Source of the DNA: Microbacterium sp. Nx66
GTDB lineage: Bacteria > Actinomycetota > Actinomycetes > Actinomycetales > Microbacteriaceae
Direction: 5' to 3'
Assembly: GCF_904066215.1 (NCBI RefSeq)
Contig: NZ_LR880474.1
Span: 3,348,001 to 3,412,000, forward strand
Length of the DNA: 64,000 nt
The notes under the pieces are model-generated. The model saw only the letters and a program-made list of their open reading frames with translations, had not been told where the DNA came from and ran no database searches. The position numbers and the translations under genes are program-made. Shown here piece after piece: positions 15,509 to 23,692 of this stretch (positions are counted from its first letter, which is position 1; every line of letters begins with the position of its first letter).

Positions 15509-17227
15509 ATGCGTACCTACGCGAAGCGAGTCCTCTGGGGCACGCTCATCGCCGGCGGGATCACCCTGCTCGGCGCGACGGCCGCCAATGCGGCCGAGAC
15601 ATCCGGAGACGACGGCTTGCTCTCCGGCACCCAGGCGGTAGCGCCCATCACCGCCCCGATCACGGTCGTCGACAACGCGATCTCCGTGCTCGGCGACGCG
15701 GCATCCACCGCGCCGGCTCCGGCCCCGGCTCCCGCCCCTGCTCCGGCTCCCGCACCGGCGTCCGCCCCCGCTCCGCAGACGAGCGGCGAGGAGGGCACCG
15801 CATCCGGCACCCAAGCCGTGGTGACCGTGAACCTTCCCGTCACGGTGACGGACAACGCCATCAGTCTCACCGAAGACTCCACGACCAGCACCCCGGCCGC
15901 CGCTCCTCCCCAGAGCGCGGCTCCCCAGGCCCCTGACGCGGCCGGGGTGCTTTCCCTCGACACGGACGGCCTGGATGGTGTGCTCTCGGGCACCCAGGCT
16001 CTCGTGGCGGTCAACGCCCCGGTGACCGTGGCCGATAACGCCATCTCGCTGCTCGGTGACTCCGAGTCGGCCGCTGAGGGAGAGAGCGCCGCAGCACCGG
16101 CGCCTGCCCCGGCGACCGGGTCGAGCACGTCGGGCGAGGACGGCACCGCAAGCGGCACCCAGGTCGTCGCGCCGGTGACGGCCCCGGTCACGGTGAGCGG
16201 CAATGCCATCTCGCTCCTCGGCGACAGCGAGGCCTCCGGCACCTCCGGCGGCACCGCGGCCCCGACCGCACCCGCGGCCGGGTCGAGCACCACCGGCGGT
16301 GACGACAGCATCCTCGGGGGCACGCAGGCCGTGGCACCCGTGACGGCGCCTGTCACCGTCGGCGGCAACGCCATCTCGCTCCTCGGCGACAGCGAGGCCA
16401 CCGGCACCTCCGGCGGCACCAGCCCGGCACCGGCTGCGCCCGCGGCCGGGTCGAGCACCTCGGGCGAGGACGGCACCGCGAGCGGCACCCAGGTCGTCGC
16501 CCCGGTGACGGCCCCCGTCACCGTCGGCGGCAACGCCATCTCGCTCCTCGGTGACAGCGAGGCCACCGGCACCACCGGCGGCGCCACGGCCCCGACCGCA
16601 CCCGCGACCGGAGGCAGCACCACCGGCGGTGACGACAGCATCCTCGGCGGCACCCAGGTGGTCGCGCCCGTGACCGCCCCCGTCGGCGTCACCGGCAACG
16701 CCATCTCCATCACCGACGACGCCACCGTCACCGGCACCACCGGCGGCGCCACGGCCCCGACCGCACCCGCGACCGGAGGCAGCACCACCGGCGGTGACGA
16801 CAGCGTCCTCGGCGGGACTCAGCTGGAGCTCCCGGTGACGCTTCCCATCACGATCGGCGGGAACGCGATCTCCGTCGTCGGCGAGAGCACGGTGACCGAT
16901 CCCGGCACGAACCCCGGCACGGACCCGGGCACGGACCCGGGCACTGATCCCGGAACGGACCCGGGCACCGACCCGGGCACGAACCCCGGAACCGACCCGG
17001 GCACGGACCCCGGCACCAACCCCGGAACCGACCCCGGAGCGAACCCGGGAACGACGCCGAGCACTGGAGCCGGCATGACCAGCATGCCGTGGGCTGCGGG
17101 TGCCGCCGCGACGGGTGAGGCCACCGGCCTCGCGATGACCGGTGGTGCCTCGGCCCCGTGGCTGTGGGCCCTCGCCGCTCTCCTGCTGCTGGGAGGTGCG
17201 GGCCTGCTGCGCCGTCGCACGGCGTAG
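15509..17227 (+). CDS. Chaplin-like repeat protein with LAXTG sorting signal
   Basis: 572 aa. The signal peptide ends near residue 29 (ATAANA). Eight copies of a roughly 25-residue motif GTQxVAPVTAPVTVxGNAISLLGDS run from residue 40 to about 460; the last six are spaced exactly 55 residues apart, joined by Gly/Ser/Thr/Ala/Pro linkers. The motif matches the hydrophobic core of Streptomyces chaplin domains but lacks their two cysteines. A PGTDPGTNPG tract (about 463-515) follows, then LAMTG (541-545), a membrane helix and RRR, i.e. a class E sortase (LAXTG) anchor. The ribosome site is AGGAG. I infer a wall-anchored, possibly amyloid-forming surface protein. No sortase is in the window. Confidence 0.8.
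   Translation: MRTYAKRVLWGTLIAGGITLLGATAANAAETSGDDGLLSGTQAVAPITAPITVVDNAISVLGDAASTAPAPAPAPAPAPAPAPASAPAPQTSGEEGTASGTQAVVTVNLPVTVTDNAISLTEDSTTSTPAAAPPQSAAPQAPDAAGVLSLDTDGLDGVLSGTQALVAVNAPVTVADNAISLLGDSESAAEGESAAAPAPAPATGSSTSGEDGTASGTQVVAPVTAPVTVSGNAISLLGDSEASGTSGGTAAPTAPAAGSSTTGGDDSILGGTQAVAPVTAPVTVGGNAISLLGDSEATGTSGGTSPAPAAPAAGSSTSGEDGTASGTQVVAPVTAPVTVGGNAISLLGDSEATGTTGGATAPTAPATGGSTTGGDDSILGGTQVVAPVTAPVGVTGNAISITDDATVTGTTGGATAPTAPATGGSTTGGDDSVLGGTQLELPVTLPITIGGNAISVVGESTVTDPGTNPGTDPGTDPGTDPGTDPGTDPGTNPGTDPGTDPGTNPGTDPGANPGTTPSTGAGMTSMPWAAGAAATGEATGLAMTGGASAPWLWALAALLLLGGAGLLRRRTA
15626..16888 (+). repeat. Eight in-frame coding repeats, mostly 165-bp units
   Basis: The GTQ codons of the repeats start at 15626, 15806, 15989, 16154, 16319, 16484, 16649 and 16814. 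Intervals are 180, 183 and then 165 bp five times, so the array grew by exact 55-codon duplication. Several neighbouring units are nearly identical at DNA level, which makes copy number prone to change and assembly error. Confidence 0.9.
16897..17055 (+). repeat. Short tandem repeat coding PGTD/PGTN
   Basis: A run of 12-bp units related to GGCACGGACCCG encodes PGTDPGTNPGTD repeats between the last chaplin-like motif and the sorting signal. It probably forms an extended spacer across the cell wall. Length variation between strains would be expected. Confidence 0.85.
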
Positions 17228-17358
17228 GCGCTGAGCCCCGGCGGTGGCGATGTCCTCGGGGGAGGAGACTCGCCCCCGCCGGTGCGCGGCAGCGTCCGCA
17301 CGTGCGGTGCAGCCCTCGCTGCGCTTCCTCTGCCGAGCGTGACCGCCGCGCAAACGGC

Positions 17359-17392
17359 GGATGCCCCGTGGTCCCCCCACCGCGGGGCATCC
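17359..17392. terminator. Hairpin between convergent genes
   Basis: GGATGCCCCG (17359-17368) and CGGGGCATCC (17383-17392) form a 10-bp perfect stem. It lies between the chaplin-like gene and the convergent cupin gene, so it could serve both. No T-tract. Confidence 0.6.
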
Positions 17393-17427
17393 GTGCGCCC
17401 GTTCTGCGGACGCACGGGATGTGGGGC

Positions 17428-17793
17428 TTAGCCGAGCTCCTGGAGCTCCGCCGTCATGTCGCCGCCTGCGTCTCCGGTGTTGACCGTGCCCTTCGGCTCG
17501 AAGAGGATCGCCTGCACCTCTTCCTCGGCTTTCGGGCAGTGCTCGACCCCCCGAGGAACGACGAACACGTCGTTCGGGTTCAGGACGACGTCGCGGTCGC
17601 GGAGCTGGATCGTCAGGCGTCCGCTCACCACGAAGAACAGCTCGTCGGTCTCGGGATGCGTGTGCCAGACGAACTCGCCCTGCAGCTTCACGACCTTGAC
17701 GTCGTAGTCGTTGACGCTCGTCAGCCGGTGCGGCTGCCAGTGCTCGTGGATGGTGGAAAGGGCCTCGCGCACATTGCGAACGTCGTCCGTCAT
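17428..17793 (-). CDS. Cupin-domain protein
   Basis: 121 aa, one conserved cupin barrel. Metal ligands are seen in VWHTHPETDELFFVVSG (HxH followed by E) and in the second motif NPNDVFVVPRGVEHCP with its His. Such proteins act as small metalloenzymes or sugar/isomerase-like binding proteins; the substrate cannot be inferred. The start at 17793 (MTDDVRNVREAL) is chosen because upstream residues are not conserved in character. It lies 16 nt downstream of the acyltransferase-CapA fusion on the same strand and may be cotranscribed. Confidence 0.85.
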   Translation of the reverse strand: MTDDVRNVREALSTIHEHWQPHRLTSVNDYDVKVVKLQGEFVWHTHPETDELFFVVSGRLTIQLRDRDVVLNPNDVFVVPRGVEHCPKAEEEVQAILFEPKGTVNTGDAGGDMTAELQELG

Positions 17794-17809
17794 GGCCAGC
17801 AGCCTATCC

Positions 17810-19936
17810 TCACGGCGGGGCGATCGACCCGTCGGCGTCGACGACGGCGGCACTGCCCGGGAAGTCCCGTCGGCCGCGCTCGTCCATCAGGGCGCCGGCC
17901 CGACCGGTCGGATCGGGCGCCGGGGCACCGCCGTCGGCCTCCAAGACGATCGAGCGGACCTGTCCGCCGAGATACGTTCCGTCTGCGCGGAGACGGACCG
18001 ACAGGTAGGCGCCGAAGCGCGTCTCCTCCTCGGCCCCGAAGACGCCCCCTCCCGCGAAGTTGCCCAGGCTGTACGCGATGAGCCGGCCACGGTAGAACTC
18101 CGCACCCCGGACGACGTGCGGACCGTGCCCGACCACCAGATCGGCCCCGGCGTCGACGGCCGCGTGCGCGAACGCCTGCGGATCGCCCCGGTTCTCCCCG
18201 AAGCTGAGCTCGGTCCCCCCGGTGACCGCGTCCGCCTCCGGTCCCTCGGCGCCCATGTGCGCGTGGACGACGACGAGATCGGCCTGCTCCGCCGCCGCGC
18301 GCACCACCTGACCGACGTGACGGAGGTCGGTGACCCGGTTGAATCCCCTGTACGGCGCGAAGCCGACCAGGGCCACGGTGGTCTCCCCCACCCTCGTCAC
18401 GACGACCTCGTTCCGGTCCCCGACGGCGTCCATGCCCTCCGCGCGCAGAACGGCCCTCGTCTCGTCGACGCCCTCCCGGCCGAAGTCGTGACTGTGGTTG
18501 TTCGCCTGATTGAGCACGTCGAAGCCGCGCAGCGCCGCAGCGGCATCCGGCTCGCTGCGGAACGCGAGGCAGTGGTCGCTCCCGCCGCACTTGTCGACGC
18601 CGGTGTCGGCCGCGATCACCTGCTCGAGGTTGCCGGTGACGATGTCTTCGGTGAACCACGGGCGCACGGCGTCGAAGGTCGATCGTCCGCGATCCACCGG
18701 GATCCCGCGCGACGCGTCGTACAGCAGGATGTCGCCGACGGCGCCGATGCTGACCTCGCCCTCGTTGGTGGCGGCGCGGTCGGCGGTCGCGGCCGGCCGG
18801 GCGGGAATCGCCGCTGCCGCGCTGACGGCGAGGCCGACCCCCAGCAGTGCCAGCATCGCGACCGGGGTCCGCCAGGGGACTCTGCGAGGCGCGCCGTCGA
18901 CCGCGGCCCGCCGACGAGGCAGATCCCACAGCCAGGCGAGTCCATCGCGAGCGGTGGGGCGATCGAGGCCGATGCACGCGGCGACGAGAGCCGCCGTCAG
19001 CACGACCGGGAGCAGGACGGCCGCGATCAGCTGCACCGCCTGCCCCGCCTCGGACAGCACTCCCCCGAGCGCGGCGTCGGCGAGCGCGAGCAGCGGCATG
19101 TGCAGGAGGTAGATCGGCAGGGTCCGGACGCCGAGCGCCTGCAGGCCCCGCCCGACCAGAGGGAGGCCCGCGAGGATCGGGGCGACCGCGAGTCCCATCG
19201 CCACCCCGAGGACGGACACCGCCGGCCACACCCCGGGAACGGTCTCCGTACCCGTCACGCGCATGACGGCGTAGGCGGCGAGGTACCCGAGGATCAGGGC
19301 CCCGGCGAGTGCTGGTCGCGGACGAGCGGTGAAGCGACGGATGCGCGGTGCGAGGTACGCACCTCCGAGGAAGAAGAAGAGGTTGTAGAGGAGCGATCCG
19401 CGGTTGCTCACCACATCGACCAGCCCGGCGGCCACCGCCACCGAGAGGACTCCGGAACCCGCCAGCAGGACGCCGCGCGGCAGTCGCTGCAATCCCTTCG
19501 CGACGACGAAGTACAGCGCGAGGGCGTAGAGGTACCAGGTGTTCGGCGGGCTGATCGTCACCCCCTCCACGAACGCGGAGACACTCCTCGGTACGAACGT
19601 CGGGAAGTCGGGGAACGCCCACATCGCGGCGGCATGGATGAGGCTCCAGAGGAGATAGAGGTAGAGGAAGCGGCCCACGCGCGGACGGAGCACGGCCGCC
19701 CACGGTCGAGCCAACGCTGCGGAGGCGAAGTATCCGGACAGGAACAGGAACAGCGGCATGAGGAACGGCCAGATGAGGTCGCTCGCGAGACCCCAGGCTC
19801 CGGGAAGGGGGATGCCGAGCCGCCAGTCGACCTGCAGGTAGGTCTTCAGCACGACGTGCCAGAACACCACGAGGACGATCAGCAGCCCCTTCGCGGCATC
19901 GCCCCAGGGCGCGCGCGATGTCGTCGCTGCGGTCAT
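17810..19936 (-). CDS. Acyltransferase_3 - CapA fusion protein
   Basis: 708 aa combining two families. Residues 1 to about 345 are an acyltransferase_3 (OafA-like) membrane domain with roughly ten helices; the opening GLLIVLVVFWHVVLKTYLQ includes the catalytic-type His. After one more helix (about 361-381), residues 395-708 form a CapA/PgsA-type metallophosphatase-fold domain: GAVGDILLYD, GNLEQVI, NQANNHSHDFG, VVHAHMG, GHGPHV and YSLGNF are all present. CapA proteins take part in poly-gamma-glutamate or capsule synthesis, and acyltransferase_3 proteins O-acylate surface glycans. The fusion therefore suggests an envelope-polymer acylation/assembly role with CapA outside the cell. Divergent from the protease gene. 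Confidence 0.85.
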   Translation of the reverse strand: MTAATTSRAPWGDAAKGLLIVLVVFWHVVLKTYLQVDWRLGIPLPGAWGLASDLIWPFLMPLFLFLSGYFASAALARPWAAVLRPRVGRFLYLYLLWSLIHAAAMWAFPDFPTFVPRSVSAFVEGVTISPPNTWYLYALALYFVVAKGLQRLPRGVLLAGSGVLSVAVAAGLVDVVSNRGSLLYNLFFFLGGAYLAPRIRRFTARPRPALAGALILGYLAAYAVMRVTGTETVPGVWPAVSVLGVAMGLAVAPILAGLPLVGRGLQALGVRTLPIYLLHMPLLALADAALGGVLSEAGQAVQLIAAVLLPVVLTAALVAACIGLDRPTARDGLAWLWDLPRRRAAVDGAPRRVPWRTPVAMLALLGVGLAVSAAAAIPARPAATADRAATNEGEVSIGAVGDILLYDASRGIPVDRGRSTFDAVRPWFTEDIVTGNLEQVIAADTGVDKCGGSDHCLAFRSEPDAAAALRGFDVLNQANNHSHDFGREGVDETRAVLRAEGMDAVGDRNEVVVTRVGETTVALVGFAPYRGFNRVTDLRHVGQVVRAAAEQADLVVVHAHMGAEGPEADAVTGGTELSFGENRGDPQAFAHAAVDAGADLVVGHGPHVVRGAEFYRGRLIAYSLGNFAGGGVFGAEEETRFGAYLSVRLRADGTYLGGQVRSIVLEADGGAPAPDPTGRAGALMDERGRRDFPGSAAVVDADGSIAPP

Positions 19937-19955
19937 GACACCAGCCCACCCCACC

Positions 19956-20003
19956 GGATGTTGCGAGAGCGTATGCGAATCCGGCGACAGTCCTGCAACA
20001 TCC
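19956..20003. promoter_or_regulatory. Inverted repeat between divergent surface genes
   Basis: GGATGTTGC (19956-19964) and GCAACATCC (19995-20003) are exact inverse copies 30 bp apart in the 87-bp gap between the acyltransferase-CapA and protease genes. It could be an operator for coordinated expression, or a stem in either leader RNA. Confidence 0.4.
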
Positions 20004-20023
20004 CCGTCCGTACGGTCCTTCGC

Positions 20024-21718
20024 ATGACACGCATCAGATACCTCGTCGCCGCCGTGCTCGCCTCGCTCCTGGTCCTCGCGGGCACGACGCCCGCGCTCGC
20101 GATCAGCGACGGCAGCGACGCGACGGAGTCCTACCCCTTCATGGGCGCCTACAAGCCCGGCTACCCGAAGACGCCGGGGCCGGGAGGCAACGGCTGCGGC
20201 GTCACCCTGATCGACGCGAACTGGGGCCTCACCGCCGCGCACTGCCGCAAGAACAACCTCGTCAGCACGGGAACGCCGAAGGGATGGACGGTCCAATTCG
20301 GTTCCGCCGACGTGACGGAAGGCGGTGAGGTCGCCACGGTGAGCCGGTTCTTCCGCCTCCCCGAGGGTACCGAGCCCGTGTTCGGTGAAGACCTCATGCT
20401 GTTGCGCTTCGACGAGCCGGTGTCGCAGACGCCGATCCCTCTCGCGTCGGCGCGGCCGAAGGTCGGCACGGCGGTGCGTTTTCTCGGTTGGGGTAATGAC
20501 GCGAGTCCGGGCGAACAATCCCACTATCCGACGATGCTGAAGGAGTTCGACGCGCGAGTCCTCGACAACGCCGACTGCCCCACCATCGAACGAGTCAGCG
20601 AGATGTGCGCCGGCGACGGCGACGGCAAGACCGGAAACGCAGACTCCGGGGGGCCGCTGCTCGTCCGTGTGAACGGAGGGTGGGCCCTCGCCGGCATACT
20701 CACCGGCAGCGAGGACCAGAACCCGGAGGTCAGCGGCCTCTTCACCGACGTGACCGCGCACGCCGACTGGATCCGGACCGTCATGTCGACGTACGAGTCG
20801 ATTCCCGATGACGTCGTGCCCCATGACCCCCTCGCCGGCTACCCGGGCGTCGGGCCCTGCGCGTCCTCCATCGTCAGAGCCGCGGCGTCGACGGACGAGG
20901 ACCATGCCCTCCTCCTCACCAACGGGCACTGCACCCCGGCCGTGGATCCGTCTGGAGACATCCCGCAGCCTGGAGCATTCGAGCTCGACCGACCATCGGA
21001 CTCCTCGGTCCCGTTCAAGGACGAGAAGGGGTACCTCCTGACCACGTCGAGGACCGAGCGGCTGCTGTTCGCCACCATGACCGGCACCGATCTCGCGCTC
21101 TATCGGCTCGACGCCTCCTACGCCGACCTCGAATCGCAGGGCGTCACCCTCCTGGACATCGCCGCCGCGCCGCCGAAGATCGGAGACGTGGTCACCCTGC
21201 AGGCGGATGAGGGCTTCACCTGCACCGTCGAGACGGTCGTCCCCACCCTGCGCGAAGGCGAGTATGAGCTCTACGACTCGCTGCGACTGGCGAAGGACGA
21301 GGACTGCGAGACCTACCACGGCACCTCCGGGGCAGCCCTCGTCGCCCCCGACGGGAAGACCATCGTCGGGGTGAACAGTTCGAGCAACACCGACGGGGAG
21401 AAGTGCACGGAGGACAACCCGTGCGAGGTGGGGGCGGACGGGAAGATCAGCGTCCACACCGATCAGGCCTATGCCCGTCAGGTCACCGTGCTGAACGACT
21501 GCATCGCGGCCGGTTCGGTGTTCGACGCGGACGCTCCCGGGTGCACCCTCGCCGCCGCTGCCCGTGGCGAGGAGCCGCTGAACGTCCCGCTCCTCGTCGG
21601 CGGTGCGGTGTTCGGCCTCGGCATCGTGGCGTTGGCGTGGGCGCTCGTCGCGCAGCGTCGACGGAGGCATCACCTCATCGACCAGACGATGGAATCAGGC
21701 AGCACCCCTGCCGCCTGA
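20024..21718 (+). CDS. Membrane-anchored protein with two trypsin-like domains
   Basis: 564 aa. The signal peptide ends at about residue 26 (PALA). The first S1 protease domain has H73 in GLTAAHC, D123 in GEDLMLLRFD and S208 in NADSGGP. A second, more divergent domain has H302 in LLTNGHC, D356 in TGTDLALYRL and S435 in YHGTSGA, so both triads look complete. A C-terminal helix (about 521-543) followed by RRRR anchors it with the proteases outside. Substrate unknown; processing of neighbouring surface proteins is one possibility. I chose ATG 20024 because it begins the signal peptide. A perfect 14-bp terminator hairpin follows. Confidence 0.85.
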   Translation: MTRIRYLVAAVLASLLVLAGTTPALAISDGSDATESYPFMGAYKPGYPKTPGPGGNGCGVTLIDANWGLTAAHCRKNNLVSTGTPKGWTVQFGSADVTEGGEVATVSRFFRLPEGTEPVFGEDLMLLRFDEPVSQTPIPLASARPKVGTAVRFLGWGNDASPGEQSHYPTMLKEFDARVLDNADCPTIERVSEMCAGDGDGKTGNADSGGPLLVRVNGGWALAGILTGSEDQNPEVSGLFTDVTAHADWIRTVMSTYESIPDDVVPHDPLAGYPGVGPCASSIVRAAASTDEDHALLLTNGHCTPAVDPSGDIPQPGAFELDRPSDSSVPFKDEKGYLLTTSRTERLLFATMTGTDLALYRLDASYADLESQGVTLLDIAAAPPKIGDVVTLQADEGFTCTVETVVPTLREGEYELYDSLRLAKDEDCETYHGTSGAALVAPDGKTIVGVNSSSNTDGEKCTEDNPCEVGADGKISVHTDQAYARQVTVLNDCIAAGSVFDADAPGCTLAAAARGEEPLNVPLLVGGAVFGLGIVALAWALVAQRRRRHHLIDQTMESGSTPAA

Positions 21719-21736
21719 CCCGCGTCCGGACGCAGA

Positions 21737-21768
21737 AACGCCCCCTGTCCCGGAGGACAGGGGGCGTT
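21737..21768. terminator. Strong bidirectional hairpin
   Basis: AACGCCCCCTGTCC (21737-21750) pairs perfectly with 21755-21768 across a CGGA tetraloop. It separates the convergent protease gene and the rplI operon and can serve both. TTCTGTTCG follows on the plus strand. Confidence 0.85.
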
Positions 21769-21798
21769 CTGTTCGACAGGCAGGGCCCGTCGGATGCC

Positions 21799-22251
21799 TT
21801 ACTTGGCGGCGACGACCTGCAGCGTGATGACGGCAGTGACGTCCTCGTGCAGACGCACGGTCGCCTCGTGCTCACCGGTCGCCTTGATGGGCGAGGTGAT
21901 GTGCACCTTGCGCTTGTCGATCGAGCCGAGGCCCGCAGCCGTGACGGCCTCTGCGACGTCGGCGGTCTTCACCGAGCCGAACAGACGGCCTTCCTTGCCG
22001 GCCTTCACCGCGAGGCGCACCTTGGTGCCCTCGAGGGTGTTCTTCAGGGCCACAGCCTCGTCGCGGTCGTGGATCGCGCGTGCCTGACGCGCGGCCTGGA
22101 TCGATGCGACCTGCTTTTCGCCACCGCGGGTCCACGCCGTAGCGAAGCCCTGCGGGATGAGGAAGTTGCGGGCGTACCCGTTCTTGACCTCGACCACGTC
22201 ACCGGCGCTACCGAGCCCGGCGACCTCGTTCGTGAGAATCAGCTTTGCCAT
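21799..22251 (-). CDS. rplI: 50S ribosomal protein L9
   Basis: 150 aa, the usual length. The N-terminal domain starts [20 protein letters not shown] and contains the RNA-binding signature [13 protein letters not shown]; the long helix (about 45-75) and the C-terminal domain [26 protein letters not shown] are complete. L9 binds 23S rRNA and helps maintain reading frame. Last gene of the minus-strand rpsF-ssb-rpsR-rplI operon, 11 nt after rpsR. Confidence 0.98.
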   Translation of the reverse strand: MAKLILTNEVAGLGSAGDVVEVKNGYARNFLIPQGFATAWTRGGEKQVASIQAARQARAIHDRDEAVALKNTLEGTKVRLAVKAGKEGRLFGSVKTADVAEAVTAAGLGSIDKRKVHITSPIKATGEHEATVRLHEDVTAVITLQVVAAK

Positions 22252-22262
22252 CTCGATACCCC

Positions 22263-22517
22263 TTACCGGCCGGCGCCAGCGTAGGGCAGGAGCGCCATTT
22301 CGCGCGCGTTCTTGATCGCCGTGGCGATCAGACGCTGCTCCTGCACCGAGACACCGGTGATACGACGGGCGCGGATCTTGCCGCGCTCCGAGACGAACTT
22401 GCGAAGGGTGGCGACATCCTTGTAATCGATGACACCGACCCGGATGGACTTCGCGGGAGCGGTGGGCTTGCCACCCTTCCGCGGCTTGCGGCGGTCGCCG
22501 CTCGACTTTCCAGCCAT
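22263..22517 (-). CDS. rpsR: 30S ribosomal protein S18
   Basis: 84 aa. Basic N-terminal extension [10 protein letters not shown], then the S18 core [18 protein letters not shown] and [34 protein letters not shown] residues. S18 pairs with S6 on the 30S platform. There are no zinc-ribbon cysteines, so this is the C-minus form. Located between ssb (71-nt gap) and rplI. Confidence 0.98.
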   Translation of the reverse strand: MAGKSSGDRRKPRKGGKPTAPAKSIRVGVIDYKDVATLRKFVSERGKIRARRITGVSVQEQRLIATAIKNAREMALLPYAGAGR

Positions 22518-22547
22518 AGTTTTTCCTTAGTGATGAGCGGGGTGCGG

Positions 22548-22566
22548 CCCCTCGACAAGCTCAGGG
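22548..22566. repeat. REP-like CTCGACAAGCTCAGGG element
   Basis: The sequence CCCCTCGACAAGCTCAGGG lies between ssb and rpsR. The core, read on the other strand as CTGAGCTTGTCGAGG, is a dispersed motif I recognise from intergenic regions of many bacterial genomes. Only one copy is seen here. It sits inside an essential operon, so it evidently does not block transcription. Confidence 0.5.
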
Positions 22567-22588
22567 ACCCACCCGTGAAGAAGTGTTT

Positions 22589-23092
22589 TCAGAAGGGGGT
22601 GTCGTCGCCGAAGCTGCCCGGAGTGCTCCAGGCGTCGGCGCTGGTCGACGAGCCGGGTGTGGACCACGGCTCCTCCGACACCTGCTGCTGCTGCGCGGGA
22701 CGGGACTGTCCCCCGCCGCCACCGCCCGAGGCCGCACGGGTGACCTGCGCGGTCGCGTACCGCAGCGAGGGGCCGATCTCGTCGACCTCCAGCTCGATCG
22801 CGGTGCGCTGGTTGCCCTCGCGGTCCTGGTAGGAACGCTGGCGCAGACGACCCTGCGCGATCACGCGCATGCCCTTGGTGAGCGAGCCCGCCACGTGCTC
22901 GGCGAACTCACGCCACACCGAGGCGCGGAGGAACAGCGCTTCGCCGTCCTTCCACTCGTTCGCGGCACGGTCGAAGTTGCGAGGCGTCGATGCGATGGTG
23001 AAGTTCGCCACCGGCAGCCCGTTCTGCGTGTAGCGCAGCTCGGGGTCGGCGGTGAGGTTGCCCACCACGGTGATGACGGTTTCGCCGGCCAT
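22589..23092 (-). CDS. ssb: Single-stranded DNA-binding protein
   Basis: 167 aa. The OB-fold (about 1-115) begins [20 protein letters not shown] and includes [14 protein letters not shown] and the [32 protein letters not shown] strands. A Gly/Gln-rich linker follows and the chain ends in the acidic tip DDTPF, the docking site for partner proteins. It is the second gene of the operon, 5 nt after rpsF. It coats ssDNA during replication and repair. Confidence 0.97.
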   Translation of the reverse strand: MAGETVITVVGNLTADPELRYTQNGLPVANFTIASTPRNFDRAANEWKDGEALFLRASVWREFAEHVAGSLTKGMRVIAQGRLRQRSYQDREGNQRTAIELEVDEIGPSLRYATAQVTRAASGGGGGGQSRPAQQQQVSEEPWSTPGSSTSADAWSTPGSFGDDTPF

Positions 23093-23097
23093 GAGAC

Positions 23098-23466
23098 TTA
23101 GGCCTTCGCAGCCTTGGCGGCCTTGCGGGCAGCCTTCTCTTCGGAGCGCTTGGCCTCGGAAGCGATCATCGCCTGAGCCTCTTCAGCGCGGAGCACCTTG
23201 GTGCGCATGATCTGCTCGTTCAGCTTGAGCTGACGGTCGAGCTCCTGCGTGGCGGCGCTGGTCGCGGTGAAGTTGACGACGGCGTAGATGCCCTCGGTCT
23301 TCTTCTGGATCTCGTAGGCGAGACGGCGCTTGCCCCAGATGTCGACGTTCTCGATAGAGCCACCATCGTTGGTGATGACCTTCAGGAACTTGTCGAGCGT
23401 CGGGGCGACCTGGCGCTCGTCGATCTCGGGGGTCAGAATGACCATGAGTTCGTACTGGTGCGTCAC
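23098..23466 (-). CDS. rpsF: 30S ribosomal protein S6
   Basis: 122 aa, from GTG 23466 preceded by a near-perfect AAGGAGGTGG site. The core [28 protein letters not shown] and EGIYAVVNF strands are typical of S6, and the tail is an Ala/Lys-rich extension ([12 protein letters not shown]). First gene of the rpsF-ssb-rpsR-rplI operon, an order conserved in actinobacteria. Confidence 0.98.
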   Translation of the reverse strand: MTHQYELMVILTPEIDERQVAPTLDKFLKVITNDGGSIENVDIWGKRRLAYEIQKKTEGIYAVVNFTATSAATQELDRQLKLNEQIMRTKVLRAEEAQAMIASEAKRSEEKAARKAAKAAKA

Positions 23467-23692
23467 TTACCCACCTCCTTCGGACTAGAACGGCTCTCGG
23501 GGCTTTCCCGGGAGCAGGAGGGTGTGTGCACGTGCCCGCCCGTGGAATCCCGAATGGACGCCGCAAGGCAGACAACCTCGACAGTCTAGCGGAGTTTCCT
23601 CGGAACCGCCTCCCGCACATCCGCTCGGTCCTTGGCATGCTGGAGGGCGTGCCTGGTGACGGTCATCGGCACATGACCTGGAGGGGGGCGCC

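Noticed and set aside
15626..16888. Regular direct repeats that could suggest a CRISPR array
   Set aside because: Units are 165 bp, in frame within a secreted protein, and the intervals are coding linkers, not unique spacers.
17711..20023. Extension of the protease frame 770 codons upstream
   Set aside because: High-GC antisense frame of the acyltransferase-CapA gene; the signal peptide begins at 20024.
17810..21673. One 1287-residue minus-strand open frame across the protease gene
   Set aside because: The upstream part is the antisense of the protease gene; signal, motifs and start support only 17810-19936.
23467..23692. S6:S18 leader RNA in front of rpsF
   Set aside because: A hairpin-forming stretch is present, but I could not match the conserved CCG box structure of known leaders with confidence.
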